Shown here piece after piece: positions 4,852-5,314 of a stretch of 5,314 nucleotides of DNA. The stretch is taken from positions 1 through 5,314 of the forward strand of contig JBBSSJ010000307.1 in assembly GCA_038242095.1 (NCBI GenBank), read 5' to 3'. A program made the translations under genes and the position numbers. The DNA comes from Persicitalea sp038242095. GTDB lineage: Bacteria > Bacteroidota > Bacteroidia > Cytophagales > Spirosomataceae. Numbering within the stretch: position 1 is the first letter of the stretch; every line of letters begins with the position of its first letter. The notes beneath the pieces are model-generated. The model had not been told where the DNA came from. It ran no database searches and was given only the letters and a program-made list of their open reading frames with translations.

Positions 4852-5314
4852 ATGAAAAATCTAATGGGAATAGCCGCTGTATCTGTCCTGATGTTTGCCT
4901 GTAATGAAGGTAGCAAACCCGCAGTTGAAGATACTACGAAAGCCGAGATGGCTACTGCACTTAGCGAAGCGCAACACGAAACCGAATTGTTGAAGCTTAA
5001 TTACGAGCTTGAATTACTCAAAGCGCAGCAAGCAAATCCGGGTATCCGGACTGTAGTGGTCAAGACAGAGCTGCCTAAAATTGGGCGCCCTGATGGATAT
5101 CTTGCCCAAGGTAACCTGCCAAGGGAAACAACTGGGCGTGACGATCGCCCAACCCAAACTGTGGATGACGAATGGACGGCACCGGAAGCCGATAAAAAGG
5201 AAGCCCCTGTGGTGGCAGCGAAGGAAGAAATTCCCGTTGAACAGCCCGCCGCGCCCGAAAAGGCACCCGTCGAAGTAGAGAAGAAGTCGGGGATGAGCAA
5301 CGCCGCCAAAGGCG
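4852..5314 (+). CDS. Lipoprotein with coiled-coil and Glu/Pro/Lys-rich region, 3' truncated by window end
   Basis: The frame opens at ATG 4852 and stays open for 154 codons to the end of the window, so the C-terminus is missing. Residues 1-17 (MKNLMGIAAVSVLMFAC) form a lipoprotein signal peptide with the lipidated cysteine at 17; the mature protein would begin CNEGSKP. Residues 28-61 are rich in Ala, Glu, Leu and Lys with leucines at roughly heptad spacing, suggesting a short coiled coil. Residues 62-108 are polar (PGIRTVVVKTELPKIGRPDG and following). Residues 110-145 are dominated by Pro, Glu, Ala, Val and Lys and are probably a disordered spacer. The last visible residues, KKSGMSNAAKG, resemble the segment that precedes a glycine-zipper (YMGG-like) membrane-associated domain in Cytophagales envelope proteins; that is a guess until the rest is seen. 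Its function is unknown; location in the envelope is likely. Confidence 0.75.
   Translation, partial: MKNLMGIAAVSVLMFACNEGSKPAVEDTTKAEMATALSEAQHETELLKLNYELELLKAQQANPGIRTVVVKTELPKIGRPDGYLAQGNLPRETTGRDDRPTQTVDDEWTAPEADKKEAPVVAAKEEIPVEQPAAPEKAPVEVEKKSGMSNAAKG

Noticed and set aside
5001..5309. Minus-strand open frames at the right end, Ser/Gly-rich
   Set aside because: They are the complement of the Pro/Glu/Lys-rich lipoprotein spacer, whose biased codons keep the opposite strand open.
1..5314. Mobile element, prophage or defence island
   Set aside because: There is no transposase, integrase, terminal inverted repeat, tRNA attachment site or CRISPR-like repeat array, and the genes are ordinary chromosomal families.

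Overview
The window looks like chromosomal DNA of a Bacteroidota species, most probably a Cytophagales (Spirosomaceae-like) bacterium. The evidence is: the N-terminus of ribosomal protein L13, which starts MDTLSYKT as is usual in this phylum; three exact matches to the Bacteroidota -7 promoter hexamer pattern TAnnTTTG upstream of genes; the lack of Shine-Dalgarno sequences; and the families present (SUI1, an FtsX/MacB-type permease, TerC, a secreted DUF1080 protein, a lipoprotein). The base composition is mixed, roughly half G+C in genes and AT-rich between them. The genus is an inference.

Layout: (1) 1-106, minus strand, the first 35 codons of rplM (L13), starting at GTG. (2) 107-325, a divergent intergenic region with one promoter for each flanking gene and a compact stem structure in the rplM 5' leader. 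(3) 326-661, plus strand, a bacterial SUI1/eIF1-like protein. (4) 662-728, a short convergent gap with a hairpin and a possibly dispersed repeat. (5) 729-1184, minus, a small membrane-anchored protein of unknown function with a proline-rich tail. (6) 1185-1284, a gap with an intrinsic terminator for the gene on its right. (7) 1285-2529, minus, a MacB/FtsX-type ABC transporter permease without its ATPase in the window. (8) 2530-2795, a divergent intergenic region with a perfect 20-bp interrupted palindrome just upstream of the permease, two further hairpins, and a promoter for terC. (9) 2796-3863, plus, a TerC/Alx family membrane protein. (10) 3879-4574, minus, a secreted DUF1080 protein, only 15 bp from the terC stop. 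(11) 4575-4851, an intergenic region with no clear promoter. (12) 4852 to the window end, plus, the start of a Glu/Pro/Lys-rich lipoprotein that runs off the edge.

The genes do not form one operon: strands alternate and most genes appear to be single transcription units. The content is mainly housekeeping and envelope functions (translation, export, metal homeostasis, glycan handling). No mobile element, CRISPR array, tRNA or rRNA is visible, and I see no convincing new multi-gene system. The points most worth a second look are regulatory: the rplM leader structure and the palindrome in front of the permease.
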